Source of the DNA: Thermotomaculum hydrothermale
GTDB lineage: Bacteria; Acidobacteriota; Holophagae; Thermotomaculales; Thermotomaculaceae
Direction of reading: 5' to 3'
Length of the DNA: 64,000 bases
Assembly: GCF_016592575.1 (NCBI RefSeq)
Contig: NZ_AP017470.1
Coordinates: 124,001 to 188,000, forward strand
The notes under the pieces were generated by a model, which was not told the DNA's origin, did no database searches, and saw only the letters and a list, made by a program, of their open reading frames with translations. Position 1 is the first letter of the stretch; each line of letters begins with the position of its first letter. Below are positions 41,801 through 50,501 of this stretch, piece by piece. A program made the translations under genes and the position numbers.

Positions 41801-43771
41801 TTTTAAGTAATTGACTAATCCCTCTTCCCCCTGTTTAAACTCCCCATTTTGCCAGATTTTTTCAGAAGAATAGCAGGTTTCAGTAATCCACAAAGGTTTG
41901 TTGCCGTAATCTTTTAAAATATTTTTATTCATCTCAATTTGATTGACAATTTGAGATGGGGTTTTGTAATTTGTGTGTATGTTTAGAATGTCAAAGTTGT
42001 TGAAAGCAGGGTAATTGGTGTTTCTTAACAATTTTTCAAGGTAATTCGGGTGTGAATTTATAGAATTTATATCCTGTGCCAGTCCCCCTATTAAAACCTT
42101 TGCATCTGGGTTTCCGTCTTTTATCCCGTGGTAAAAATAGAATAGCATTTTTGCATATTCCGCTGATGTGTCGCTTGAATTAACACTTTTTAAAAAATCT
42201 GTGTCTTCTTCATTCCACAACTCATAGTAAAAAACGCTGTCCTTGTACCTTTCCGCAAGGGTTTTTGCAAAAAGGTAAAGGTAATCGTAACCGCTTCCCT
42301 CACTGAATGGGGATTGGTAATCCCCTATTTTTTCGTCGGTTGGTGCATAAAAGTAATAGTCAGGTGCATTTGGATTTGAGCTAACCCATTTTGGACACCA
42401 CGCAACAGCAATCAATGGATTTAAGTTATACTTTTTTAAAGTGTTGATTAGCAAATCTTCATTTTCAAAGTTAAATTTATCTTTTTCAGGGTTTAGCATA
42501 TCCCATATTGCGCCAATCCTTACCCATTTTGCCCCGCTTAAACTTGCTTTTTTCAATGTGTTGTCAATTGTTTGTGAATCTTCCCCCTCCAATCCGACAA
42601 TGTGCACTCCCATCCTTGATGACAATGTTTTATTTTTTGAAAGTGTGTTAGCCCTGCTAATTGCGTATTTAACTGTGTTAAATAGATTTTTCTCCTCAAT
42701 CTCATTTAAGTTGAACAGGTTTAGAGAGTTTATGTTGAGGGAATCAAAGAGTAAAATTCGCTTCAGCAACTCTTCATTACTGTTTGATTCAATGTCGTAA
42801 AGATAGGTTGAGCAGGCAATCTTTTTTGCGCTTACCTGTTTAATCAAAAAAATTAATTCATTATACTTTTCTAAATTGTGTTCATTTGAATCAACTAAAA
42901 TCATTGTGTAAGGTATATCTGCAATTTTGCAGGCTTCTTGGTAATCTATTCCATAATCTTCTAATGCCCACTTGTCTGCAAGTAAATGAGGCCTGAATGG
43001 TATGCTTTTGCCACTTTTTACTATTCTATTTTTTATAAATTCAAGCAATCGGTTAACCTGATTTGCCCTCCATTCAAGCCAACTATTATAAATCTCTTCA
43101 TTGTTGAAGATATAATCTGCCTTTTCTTCAGGGGAATTTCCCTCAACATTGATTCCAGTATCACTTTCAAATGCTTCAACTGAAAAGTTATCAAAACTTG
43201 AATATAAGGTTAAATCCTGATTTTCAATATAGTATTCAGCCCATTGAAAGTTGTCGTTTAAATCAATACCGTCAATGTTGTAACTAACCAACTGGTCAAT
43301 TAAACTGGCGAGTAAATTCTTGTATTCATCTTCCTTTATAACCCTTGCAGGGGGAATAATTCTCTGAAAATAATCATTGCTGTTATAGTAATCTGACGGT
43401 TTGCCGTTTGAGAGAATTGAAATCCAATCCGGGTGAAGTGATAAAAAGTATTCATTCGGCATATTTATCCAGGCATATACCTTTAATCCTTTCTGATGGG
43501 CAATTTTTATAACATTTTCAAAGTAATTCTCTTCAACCCCCTCTGCAAGGGGTAAAACTGAATTTGGGAAAAATGCCACACTTTTACCATCCTCCACAAA
43601 CTCGTCTGTTGCAGGAAGGATAATTGCATTAAATCCCATTTCTTTTATTTTTACTATTGTCTGTTCAATGTTTGAATTGCCAATGTGCGAGGGAAAGTAC
43701 ACACCAAATTCTTCAATAGAAAATGCAAGGCAGGATGTAAAGATTAAGAGAAAAAAAGCAATCTTTTTCAT
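38885..43771 (-). CDS. Large secreted protein with three glycosidase-like barrels
   Basis: 1,628 residues with a signal peptide (1-17). About residues 20-390 resemble the glycosyl-hydrolase-like GHL10 barrel (GVYFPSHIGN, GLKVYAWINMPNEYF, NIDGIDLND). About 395-725 resemble a GH5/GH39-clan barrel (GAKWVRIGAIWDMLNP, YELWNEEDTDF, WITETCYS). About 735-1120 hold two copies of a ~185-residue beta module, each with HIAExNW and WFDWSGxAIAN. About 1125-1470 resemble the GHL15 barrel (GYMTAEEIE, LWDGFYVDNCWDNISW). The tail is a beta domain. It is probably a cell-surface or secreted polysaccharide-active protein; substrate unknown. The start at 43771 begins the signal peptide; 15 upstream codons lack one. 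Confidence 0.75.
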   Translation of the reverse strand: MKKIAFFLLIFTSCLAFSIEEFGVYFPSHIGNSNIEQTIVKIKEMGFNAIILPATDEFVEDGKSVAFFPNSVLPLAEGVEENYFENVIKIAHQKGLKVYAWINMPNEYFLSLHPDWISILSNGKPSDYYNSNDYFQRIIPPARVIKEDEYKNLLASLIDQLVSYNIDGIDLNDNFQWAEYYIENQDLTLYSSFDNFSVEAFESDTGINVEGNSPEEKADYIFNNEEIYNSWLEWRANQVNRLLEFIKNRIVKSGKSIPFRPHLLADKWALEDYGIDYQEACKIADIPYTMILVDSNEHNLEKYNELIFLIKQVSAKKIACSTYLYDIESNSNEELLKRILLFDSLNINSLNLFNLNEIEEKNLFNTVKYAISRANTLSKNKTLSSRMGVHIVGLEGEDSQTIDNTLKKASLSGAKWVRIGAIWDMLNPEKDKFNFENEDLLINTLKKYNLNPLIAVAWCPKWVSSNPNAPDYYFYAPTDEKIGDYQSPFSEGSGYDYLYLFAKTLAERYKDSVFYYELWNEEDTDFLKSVNSSDTSAEYAKMLFYFYHGIKDGNPDAKVLIGGLAQDINSINSHPNYLEKLLRNTNYPAFNNFDILNIHTNYKTPSQIVNQIEMNKNILKDYGNKPLWITETCYSSEKIWQNGEFKQGEEGLVNYLKKTIPLELGLTDGVVFWTPFADYPENIENCPEKYSGIVYKNLKEKNLFYLFKNIANSKPHTFVIPHIAEKNWHTTAKIFNESGKECYLTLKKYESGKLKIEKPILINPLEAITLTNNEFGKNGFVLVNSFSNSIHINLSFRYKDTKSVSSFNLNEKSNSKWIIPVKQPDWFDWSGIAIANHLNEKINLNITAYKNGEKISEFNTTLNPYSKFVSTLKNIFLNDTIPDFLIVSSNREIYSPIFISGNNSQTRHLFLKGQLMASGTFYLNHIAEENWETSVELINPSNYETKIILTGKRESKTITIPPYSKIALKSGSELDFSSLYKIESNNAIMLTLYYRFKGRQSICAFPIKPDNLSKHFLINNKFENWFDWSGLAIANFNSFPVKIYLSAYKGKEKVGDNLFELNQFSKNVKLVSNFIQGLTPENFDKIELKSNYPIPAPIIISGNNEQDRHTFFNGEKLKSKRFPQIANYFLGDVNESDITPLSQMDLIVLDMETGNAKQDILKSIKKINPEIKILGYMTAEEIETDSPLYDENSLRYKLWQNIKDSWWLKNCNGEHIVFWEDTWMLNCSSLCPEVNGKKWNTTFAEFIVNNVLSCKLWDGFYVDNCWDNISWIDECIDINGDSIGDNTELIDNSWKDGMDEMLARFNSLTSNSLFMGNGGYAFYKYLNGALIEEFTEWDNWYNEVNTYRKLCNLMKKPVLNTINACGGENDLKKMRFGLASALISDGYYSYDAGSQTHSEHWIYPEYLIDLGVPLDDGEIVIENPVLTNDFENNSWETNEFGEITENGIDGKSILADSTNSTDEWNEFLFSPSNSLTPENEIIVKFDYKILEKQENTEFYFVIRSKSQSENYDLNIDKYFGKNSPILKTSTFKTSCKLKNANDYQIVFGIKNRGKTLIDNIKVYSDTNTMYSIRYFENGVAICNNSQKTLNLPLNGMYKTIDSLTNQKGKANSTVSIPPKEGIILLKAP

Positions 43772-43798
43772 GATTTTTCTTCTTTTTAAATTTAAGCA

Positions 43799-43804
43799 AT
43801 TATA
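43799..43804 (-). promoter_or_regulatory. -10 box upstream of large secreted protein
   Basis: TATAAT on the minus strand, 28 bases before the ATG at 43771, in the gap after the transporter gene. No clear -35. Confidence 0.35.
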
Positions 43805-43824
43805 GTGAATTTGCAAGAAATTTT

Positions 43825-45408
43825 TTAAAACATTGCAGCAAGGATTTTAGCCCAGAGCATCATTGAGATCATAGCAACAGGGTAAACAGCGGCATAGGTT
43901 ATCATTGGGGTGTCTGAATCTGAAAGAGAGGTGGCAGCAGCAAGCCCCGGGGTTGATGTCATCCCACCTGTAATAATCCCGCTAAGCCTTAAATAGCCGT
44001 ATTTCAGGAAAATCAGGTTGATTATTAAAACAACAACCATTGGCAAAAGGGTAATCAATGCACCGTAAAGAAAAAGGGAAAATCCGCTTGTGTGGATAAT
44101 CTGCGCAAAGGTGCTTCCAGCCTTTACCCCAACAACTGCAAGGAAAAAAACAAGCCCCAACTCCCTTACAAAGTTTACTATTGCCCCGGGGGCACGCCAT
44201 ATAATTGGCCCTGTTTTTCCTAAATTGCTTAAAACAAGCCCTGAAAATAGAATTCCCCCGGTCATTCCCATTTTTAGAGAGATAACTTTTCCAAATGAAA
44301 CAGGTATCATCCCTATCAAAATCCCTATAACCATTCCTAAAATTACAGCGTAAATATTTCCCTCTTCAAGCGCCTTTAAATCGTCTCCAAAAATGTTTTT
44401 AATCTCATTCATAACAGATTCTTCTCCAACAACAGTAACCCTGTCTCCCCACTCAAACTTTCTGTCAAGCATTGCAGGAAATTCAATCCCGCTTCTCCTT
44501 ATCCTTGTAATTGTTGCATTAAAGTATGAGTTTAATGCTATATCCCTGACAGTTTTTCCAATAATTTCCCTGTTTGTTACTACAAATTTTTTAACTGTTA
44601 GGCTTCTTGAAGGTATTTCCCTGTCTGTTTTGCCCCCTAAAAGGTTTGTTGCATTTTCAAGGTTTTCAGGTGTTCCAACAACTCTTACAATGTCCCCTTT
44701 AAGCAATTTTGTTTCAGGTTTGGGAACAAAAATTTTATCCCCTCTCATTACCCTTGAAACAACGCACCCTGTAACAGTCCTGAATTTTAGTTCCCTTAAA
44801 CTTTTGCCAAAAATGGCAGGATTTTTAACTTCATTATGGATAAAACCAATCTTCTCTTTCTCATTCTCCTGTTTGTTTTCTTCCCCCTTTTTAATAAAAA
44901 AAGGAAGGAGTTTAACAAATACAATTACTCCAATAACTCCAAATGGATAGGCAATTCCGTAACCTGTTGAGGTAAGGGGGGAATTTGTTGCCTCCTGTGC
45001 AGCGGCAAGCCCCGGGGTTGAGGTTAATGCACCTGCAAAAAGCCCAATTGCAATTTCAGGTTTTACATTGAAAAAATATATAATTATTGCTGTAACAATT
45101 GCCCCGATTGAAACTATTGCAAATGCAAGCATATTTAATGCAAAGCCGTCTCTTTTAAAGAATGAAAAAAACTTTGGGCCAGCCTGTAAACCTATTGAAT
45201 AAACAAAAAACAAAAGCCCCACCGTTTTAAAGGAAACAGGGGCATCTAACCCTAAATGCCCTGCAAGTATTGCCACAAACAAAATTGCAGAGGATTCAAG
45301 GGAAAAGCCTTTTATTTTTATTCTGCCGATTAAATACCCGATAGAGATAATTAAAAAAAGTGTAAACACCTGGTTTTTCCCTAAAAAATCAAGCACCATA
45401 TTCATAAC
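43825..45408 (-). CDS. AspT/YidE-type transporter with RCK_C domains
   Basis: A 527-residue membrane protein of the aspartate:alanine exchanger (AAE) family. Two halves of about five membrane segments each contain the duplicated motif LTSTPGLAAA (near 120) and MTSTPGLAAA (near 495). Between them lie two TrkA-C/RCK_C-like domains (residues 190-360; GKSLRELKFRTVTGCVVSRV and GKTVRDIALNSYFNATITRIRR). The substrate is not predictable; YidE/YbjL proteins are poorly characterised. The start is uncertain: ATGs at 45408 and 45402 and a TTG at 45450 are all in frame, none with a strong ribosome site. Confidence 0.82.
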   Translation of the reverse strand, partial: VMNMVLDFLGKNQVFTLFLIISIGYLIGRIKIKGFSLESSAILFVAILAGHLGLDAPVSFKTVGLLFFVYSIGLQAGPKFFSFFKRDGFALNMLAFAIVSIGAIVTAIIIYFFNVKPEIAIGLFAGALTSTPGLAAAQEATNSPLTSTGYGIAYPFGVIGVIVFVKLLPFFIKKGEENKQENEKEKIGFIHNEVKNPAIFGKSLRELKFRTVTGCVVSRVMRGDKIFVPKPETKLLKGDIVRVVGTPENLENATNLLGGKTDREIPSRSLTVKKFVVTNREIIGKTVRDIALNSYFNATITRIRRSGIEFPAMLDRKFEWGDRVTVVGEESVMNEIKNIFGDDLKALEEGNIYAVILGMVIGILIGMIPVSFGKVISLKMGMTGGILFSGLVLSNLGKTGPIIWRAPGAIVNFVRELGLVFFLAVVGVKAGSTFAQIIHTSGFSLFLYGALITLLPMVVVLIINLIFLKYGYLRLSGIITGGMTSTPGLAAATSLSDSDTPMITYAAVYPVAMISMMLWAKILAAMF

Positions 45409-45479
45409 ATTGTAAAATTTATCACAAAATCTTTTTTTCTCAACCCTCAATTGAAAGAAAAATTCTAAATTTTTATTCC

Positions 45480-45521
45480 AAACCTAACTCCCAAAACCCA
45501 GTACCCAAAACCTAAAACCTT
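45480..45521. repeat. A/C-rich degenerate short repeat
   Basis: Several near-copies of ACCCAAAACC-like units (CCTAACTCCCAAAACCC, AGTACCCAAAACCT, AAAACCT) in the divergent region between the transporter and the ABC gene. No coding capacity. Confidence 0.5.
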
Positions 45522-45546
45522 TTTTAACTTTTTTTCGTCAAAATTC

Positions 45547-45573
45547 CTGGCACTTGGTCTTTTTGAGTGCTAA
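45547..45573. promoter_or_regulatory. CIRCE-like inverted repeat (HrcA site)
   Basis: CTGGCACTT, 9 bases, GAGTGCTAA. The right half matches the CIRCE consensus (TTAGCACTC-N9-GAGTGCTAA) in all 9 bases, the left half in 6 of 9, and the spacer is exactly 9. It lies between the divergent transporter and ABC genes. Confidence 0.55.
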
Positions 45574-45621
45574 TTTGAGGGTGAAATTTTTATTCTTTGT
45601 ATTAAAATATTCTATGGTTTC

Positions 45622-45648
45622 TTGACAAAAATTTGATTTAAATAAATC
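45622..45648 (+). promoter_or_regulatory. Candidate promoter of ABC exporter operon
   Basis: TTGACA at 45622-45627, a 15-bp spacer and TAAATC at 45643-45648. The -10 is weak. Confidence 0.4.
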
Positions 45649-45666
45649 TCTTTAAAAGAGGTGGCT

Positions 45667-46587
45667 ATGATTAAGGTTGAGGGATTAACCAAGTATTACG
45701 GCGATTTCCTTGCAGTTGATAACATTTCTTTTGAGGTGAAAAAGGGGGAAATTGTCGGGCTTTTAGGCCCTAATGGTGCGGGTAAAACAACCACTTTAAG
45801 GATTTTAACAGGCTATCTTCTTCCTTCAGGGGGAAGTGTAAAGATTAAAGATTACGATATTTACAAGGATTTAAGGGAGATTAAAAAGACAATTGGTTAC
45901 CTTCCTGAGACAACTCCCCTTTACGGCGAGATGCTTGTTTACGATTATTTAAACTTTGTTGCTGATTCAAAGGGGATTGAGGAAGAAAAGAGGCTTGCCG
46001 AGTTAAAGAGGGTTGCTGATGTTTGCCAGATTAAGGATGTTATGCACAAGCCTGTTAATGAATTGTCAAAGGGTTATAAGCAGAGGGTTGGGCTTGCCGC
46101 CGCTATGCTTGGAGACCCTGATATTCTTGTTTTAGACGAACCAACAAGCGGGCTTGACCCTAACCAGATTGTTGAGATTAGAGAGATAATAAAAGAGATA
46201 GGGAAGGAAAAGACTGTTTTGTTTTCAACACACATTTTAAGCGAGGCTGAAGCAACCTGCGACAGGCTTGTAATTATAAGTAAGGGAAAGATTGTTGCAG
46301 ACGGGAAAACAGAGGAATTGAAAAGGGGAAGAGACAAATTTATCGTTAACCTTGAACTTGAAAATGTTGATAGTAATACTGCAGTTAATGAGTTGAAAGT
46401 GGTTAACGGTGTTGAAGATGTTAAGGTTAACTCTGAAAACGGTTCATTGAAACTGACACTTGAGGGGAAAGAGGATTTCAGAAGAGAGGTTTACTCGCTT
46501 ATAAAGTCAAAAGACTGGGGATTGCTTGAGATGGCAAGGGCCTCTGAGACACTTGAAGAAATCTTCAAAAAACTGACGAGGGAGTAG
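45667..46587 (+). CDS. ABC transporter ATP-binding protein (GldA-like)
   Basis: A 306-residue ABC ATPase. Walker A GPNGAGKTT near residues 38-46, signature LSKGYKQRVGLAAA near 134-147, Walker B ILVLDEPTSGLDP near 155-167, switch His in STHIL. The C-terminal 80 residues form the regulatory extension common in ABC-2 exporters. The ATG at 45667 has AGAGGTG upstream; an in-frame GTG 6 bases earlier is part of that site. It is the ATPase for the permease encoded 4 bases downstream. Confidence 0.94.
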   Translation: MIKVEGLTKYYGDFLAVDNISFEVKKGEIVGLLGPNGAGKTTTLRILTGYLLPSGGSVKIKDYDIYKDLREIKKTIGYLPETTPLYGEMLVYDYLNFVADSKGIEEEKRLAELKRVADVCQIKDVMHKPVNELSKGYKQRVGLAAAMLGDPDILVLDEPTSGLDPNQIVEIREIIKEIGKEKTVLFSTHILSEAEATCDRLVIISKGKIVADGKTEELKRGRDKFIVNLELENVDSNTAVNELKVVNGVEDVKVNSENGSLKLTLEGKEDFRREVYSLIKSKDWGLLEMARASETLEEIFKKLTRE

Positions 46588-46591
46588 GGCT

Positions 46592-49444
46592 ATGAAGGTG
46601 TGGACAATTGCTAAAAGAGAGTTTAAAAATTACTTTGTATCTCCCGTTGCATACATTGTAATTGGCGTGTTTTTGGTTGTTGTTGGCTGGTTTTTCTTCT
46701 CCACATTTTTTATATACAATCAGGCTTCTTTAAGGAAATTGTTTGACCTTTTCCCCTATGTGCTTGCATTTATTATTCCTGCAATTACAATGAGGCTTTT
46801 TGCAGAGGAAAAGGCTCAAGGCACAATTGAAACCTTAAAAACTCTTCCATTTAACGATTTTGAAATTGTTTTCGGCAAGTTTTTAGGGGCGTTTTTCTTT
46901 TCCATTGTTATGCTTCTTCCAACATTGAGTTATGTTATTTTTGTTTCAAGGATAGGAGACCTTGACGGGGGCGCTGTTTTTGGCGGTTATTTAGGTTCAA
47001 TTTTACTTGTTACATCCTTTATTGCAATTGGTATTTTTGCATCATCAATTACAAAGAATCAGGTTGTATCTTTTATTATTGCAACTCTAATAAGCAACTT
47101 TCTTGTTTTGCTAAAAGCATTTTTAGTCGTATTGCCTGAATCACTTGTTACATTTTTCAGGGTTTTAAGCGTAAGTTATCACTTTGACAACTTTGCAAAG
47201 GGAATTGTTGATTCAAGGGATATTGTTTATTTTCTTTCTCTTGTGGTTATATTTATTGTGGCGACAATTGAGGTGTTAAGGGAAAAGGATGTTAAAAAGG
47301 AGAAAAAAATCCTTGCTTCGTCAACTGCAAGGATTGCCCTTTACCTTGTTTTGCTTATTGTTTTAAACATTGCTGAAAACGCTTCATCAACATTCAGGTT
47401 TGATTTAACTCAGAATAAGATTTACTCACTTTCAAAGGTTTCAAAGGATAGCGTAAAACAACTTGTTGAGCCAATGACTGTTAAGGTTTTCTTTTCAAAA
47501 AACCTTCCTGCTCCCTACAACGGGATTGAGCAGTATTTGAAAGATTTGCTTGAAGAGTATTCAATTTACGGTGGGGATAAGTTTAACTATCAATTTTACG
47601 ATTTGTCATCAAAAGAGGGTGAGGTTACTGAAAAACTAAAGCAGAACGAGGAATTGGCTCAAAACTATGGCATATCCCCTGTTCAAATTCAGGTTGTTGA
47701 GCACGATGAGGTTAAATTCCAGAAGGCGTATATGGGGCTTGTAATTATTTGCGGAGACCTTGTTGAAAAAATCCCTGCAATTACCTCTCCAAACGGGATT
47801 GAATACAGAATTACCTCAAAGATTGTAAAAATTAACAATAAGATAAACAGGTTTCTCTCTCTAAAAGGCAATATTAAGGTTACCTTATACCTCTCAAAAT
47901 CCCTTGAAAGGATTGGAAAGTACATGGGGTTGGGGGATTTAGCAGGCCTTGAGAGTACAGTTGACTCCCTTGTTGGTGAATTAAATAAGCAAAATTATGG
48001 AAAACTTGAGTTTGAGACTGTTGACCCGCTAAAAGTGAAGGTTGATGAGAAACTTATTAAAAATGGAAGGGTTTTGGACTTAAGGTGGAAGCCTTTTATG
48101 AGCCCTGAAGGAAAGGTTGAAGGGGGTGAAGGATTCATAGGCCTGACAGTTCAATACCAGAACGAAATAGAGGGTGTTCCTGTAATAAAGGTTGTAAATA
48201 TCCCCATTATTGGCCCTCAGTACAAGCTTGCAAATAAGGATGAGTTAAAGAATTCCTTAACTGCGGCAATTGATTCAGTTTTAAACCTGAACGAAAAAAT
48301 TGGCTATGTTGTTTCAAACGGTGCAGTTTCCCCCTATGGCTTTGGGCAGAATGAAGGTGATGTCGCTTCAAACTTCTTCAACCTTTTAGGTGAAAATTAC
48401 AAGGTTGTAACTCTGAACCTTAAAGATGACAATTTAAACGAGGTTAATGCACTTATTGTCCCAGGAATTAAGGAAAAGTTAAGCGACTATGAATTGTACA
48501 AATTAGACCAGTTTATTATGAGTGGTAAGCCTGTACTGTTCCTTGTTGACAACTTTGCAGAGCAAAAAGCAAGGAATATGATGGGAGTCCCTCAGCTTAA
48601 AGCAATTGACACAGGGCTTGATAAACTGCTTTTGCACTATGGAATTGATGTTAGAAAATCAATTGTAATGGATAAAAACTGCTTTAAGCAGAAGCTTCCT
48701 CAGGCACTTGGCGGGGGAGAGCAGAAGATTTACTATGCACCTGTTATTAAAAACGAAAATATAAACCACAAACTCCCATACCTTGAAAATTTAAAGGGAT
48801 TTATCGTTCTTCTAAATTCCCCTGTTTTGCCTGAAAAGGGGAAATTGTCAAAGGATACAAAGGCTGAAATTCTCTTTAAATCTTCAAAGGATTCCTGGAT
48901 TCAAAGCGGTTTTATAGCATTGAACCCAATGTTTATTCAGCCACCAGCAAAAGCAAGTGATTTTAAACAACAGCCCCTTGCTGTTCAGTTAACAGGAAAG
49001 CTTACCTCTTTCTTTAAAGGAAAGCCAATCCCTGAAAAACCTGATGAAGGAAAGGAAAAGGTTAAGAAAAAGGAAAAACAAAAATCAATAGTTAAAAACA
49101 TTGAAAGCGAAAATGCAAAGCTTGACTCAACAGACAATGCAAAGATGATTGTTTTCGGCACTTCTGCAATTATTAAAAACAACTTTATTGACAGAGACGG
49201 TATGGGTCCAAACTCAATGTTAATGCTTAACAGCCTTGACTATTTAACCGGAAGGATTGAATTTGCAAAAATGAGAAGCAAGGCGCAGTTTTACAATCCA
49301 TTAAAAGAGACAACTCCTTCACAGAGGGCTTTTATAAAGTGGTTTAACATTGCAGGGCTTGCAATACTTGTTGCTATATTTGGGCTTATTGTCTGGTTTT
49401 TGAGAAGGAAAAAGATGGAAAAGATTAAAGAGATATTTGCGTGA
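46592..49444 (+). CDS. ABC-2 permease fused to Gld-type auxiliary domain
   Basis: 950 residues made of two parts usually encoded separately as GldF and GldG. Residues 1-230 are an ABC-2 permease with six membrane segments and the motif MRLFAEEKAQGTIETLKTLP. After a membrane segment near 245-260, residues 270-850 form the periplasmic ABC_transp_aux domain (FDLTQNKIYSLSKVS; VIVPGIKEKLSDYELYKLDQFI-type motifs), with a Lys-rich insertion at about 808-835. A last membrane segment lies near 925-945. In Bacteroidetes the Gld trio supports gliding; elsewhere the substrate is unknown. 4 bases after the ATPase gene. Confidence 0.9.
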   Translation: MKVWTIAKREFKNYFVSPVAYIVIGVFLVVVGWFFFSTFFIYNQASLRKLFDLFPYVLAFIIPAITMRLFAEEKAQGTIETLKTLPFNDFEIVFGKFLGAFFFSIVMLLPTLSYVIFVSRIGDLDGGAVFGGYLGSILLVTSFIAIGIFASSITKNQVVSFIIATLISNFLVLLKAFLVVLPESLVTFFRVLSVSYHFDNFAKGIVDSRDIVYFLSLVVIFIVATIEVLREKDVKKEKKILASSTARIALYLVLLIVLNIAENASSTFRFDLTQNKIYSLSKVSKDSVKQLVEPMTVKVFFSKNLPAPYNGIEQYLKDLLEEYSIYGGDKFNYQFYDLSSKEGEVTEKLKQNEELAQNYGISPVQIQVVEHDEVKFQKAYMGLVIICGDLVEKIPAITSPNGIEYRITSKIVKINNKINRFLSLKGNIKVTLYLSKSLERIGKYMGLGDLAGLESTVDSLVGELNKQNYGKLEFETVDPLKVKVDEKLIKNGRVLDLRWKPFMSPEGKVEGGEGFIGLTVQYQNEIEGVPVIKVVNIPIIGPQYKLANKDELKNSLTAAIDSVLNLNEKIGYVVSNGAVSPYGFGQNEGDVASNFFNLLGENYKVVTLNLKDDNLNEVNALIVPGIKEKLSDYELYKLDQFIMSGKPVLFLVDNFAEQKARNMMGVPQLKAIDTGLDKLLLHYGIDVRKSIVMDKNCFKQKLPQALGGGEQKIYYAPVIKNENINHKLPYLENLKGFIVLLNSPVLPEKGKLSKDTKAEILFKSSKDSWIQSGFIALNPMFIQPPAKASDFKQQPLAVQLTGKLTSFFKGKPIPEKPDEGKEKVKKKEKQKSIVKNIESENAKLDSTDNAKMIVFGTSAIIKNNFIDRDGMGPNSMLMLNSLDYLTGRIEFAKMRSKAQFYNPLKETTPSQRAFIKWFNIAGLAILVAIFGLIVWFLRRKKMEKIKEIFA

Positions 49445-49454
49445 CGGAGGGGCT

Positions 49455-50381
49455 ATGAGCAAGAGGGAATTGATAATAATAGTTGTTTTAATAGTTGTTT
49501 TTGGCGGGCTTTACTTTTTGAGAAACAGGGATAAGGTATCTTACAAATTGCCGGAAAGCCCAAAGATACAAAAAGAAAAGGTTGACGAGATTGTAATTAA
49601 ATCAGAGAAAAATACCTTTGACATTGTTAAAAAGGGGGATAAGTGGTATTTAAAAAATGATGGAATCCCTGTAAAAAAAGGCTTTGTTGACAATATTTTA
49701 GACAAATGTTCAAGCCTTAAATTTACTGCCCTTGTATCAACAAGCGGCAACTATGAAATTTATGACCTTGACAAAAAGGCAATAAGCTTAACCTTACTTG
49801 AAAAAGGCAAAAAAATCCTTGATTTAAAGGTGGGGAAAGAATCTCCAACCTATTCTCAAACCTATGTGCTTTTTAGCAAAGACCCCAATGTTTACCAGAT
49901 AGACGGCAATCTTAAAAATTATGTGAAAAAGATAAAGGAAGACATAATTGACACAAGGGTTTTGAATTTTGAGCCTGAAGAAGTTAACAAAATTGCATTT
50001 AATTATGGAAAAGAGAAGTTTTACTTTGAGAAGAAAAAAAATAAGTGGTATTACGGTGATGGAAAAGAGGCAAACAGCGATAAGGTAAAAGAGGTTATAA
50101 CAAGCCTTTCAACATTGAATGCAATTAAGCCATTTCCAGAAATGAAGGGTAAAATCAAGGAAAAGCCTGAAAAAACTATAACAATAACCACTGACAAAGA
50201 TATTGTCTTAAAATGCTATGGTTTGAAGGATAAAGACTTTTTATGCGAATCAACTCAATACCCAATGCCATTTACAATAACTGATACTCTGTTTAACACA
50301 GTTTTCAAAGAAAGCAAATACTTTAAAAAATCAGTTGCTAAAAGGAAAAAAGAGAAAAAGGAGAGCAAAAATAAGAAATAA
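49455..50381 (+). CDS. DUF4340 protein, accessory to ABC exporter
   Basis: 308 residues: a membrane anchor at about 6-24, then periplasmic beta-rich repeats matching DUF4340 (KVDEIVIKSEKNTFDIVKKGDKWYL and the similar EEVNKIAFNYGKEKFYFEKKKNKWYY). The C-terminus is very basic (KRKKEKKESKNKK). DUF4340 genes commonly follow GldFG-type exporter genes, as here. GGAGGGG decides the ATG at 49455; the frame is open 18 bases upstream from a GTG inside the previous gene. It ends the operon, followed by a terminator. Confidence 0.88.
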   Translation: MSKRELIIIVVLIVVFGGLYFLRNRDKVSYKLPESPKIQKEKVDEIVIKSEKNTFDIVKKGDKWYLKNDGIPVKKGFVDNILDKCSSLKFTALVSTSGNYEIYDLDKKAISLTLLEKGKKILDLKVGKESPTYSQTYVLFSKDPNVYQIDGNLKNYVKKIKEDIIDTRVLNFEPEEVNKIAFNYGKEKFYFEKKKNKWYYGDGKEANSDKVKEVITSLSTLNAIKPFPEMKGKIKEKPEKTITITTDKDIVLKCYGLKDKDFLCESTQYPMPFTITDTLFNTVFKESKYFKKSVAKRKKEKKESKNKK

Positions 50382-50395
50382 TACTTTAAATTTCT

Positions 50396-50425
50396 GGCAG
50401 GCAAAAGGCCTGCCTCTTTTATTTT
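50396..50425 (+). terminator. Terminator of ABC exporter operon
   Basis: Stem GGCAGGC/GCCTGCC (50396-50402, 50408-50414), 5-base loop, followed by TCTTTTATTTTT. Confidence 0.9.
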
Positions 50426-50501
50426 TAAGCAAATATTTTTGACTAAATCTTCTTTCTAATTTATACTTTTTTTAGAAAATATTTTTTATCGGGGGTTTAA
50501 A

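Noticed and set aside
44393-44950. 185-codon plus-strand frame inside the AspT-type transporter gene
   Set aside because: Opposite-strand shadow of a membrane protein gene.
45550-45570. Sigma-54 promoter from the TGGCAC at the CIRCE-like site
   Set aside because: No TTGC at the required 10-base distance from GG.
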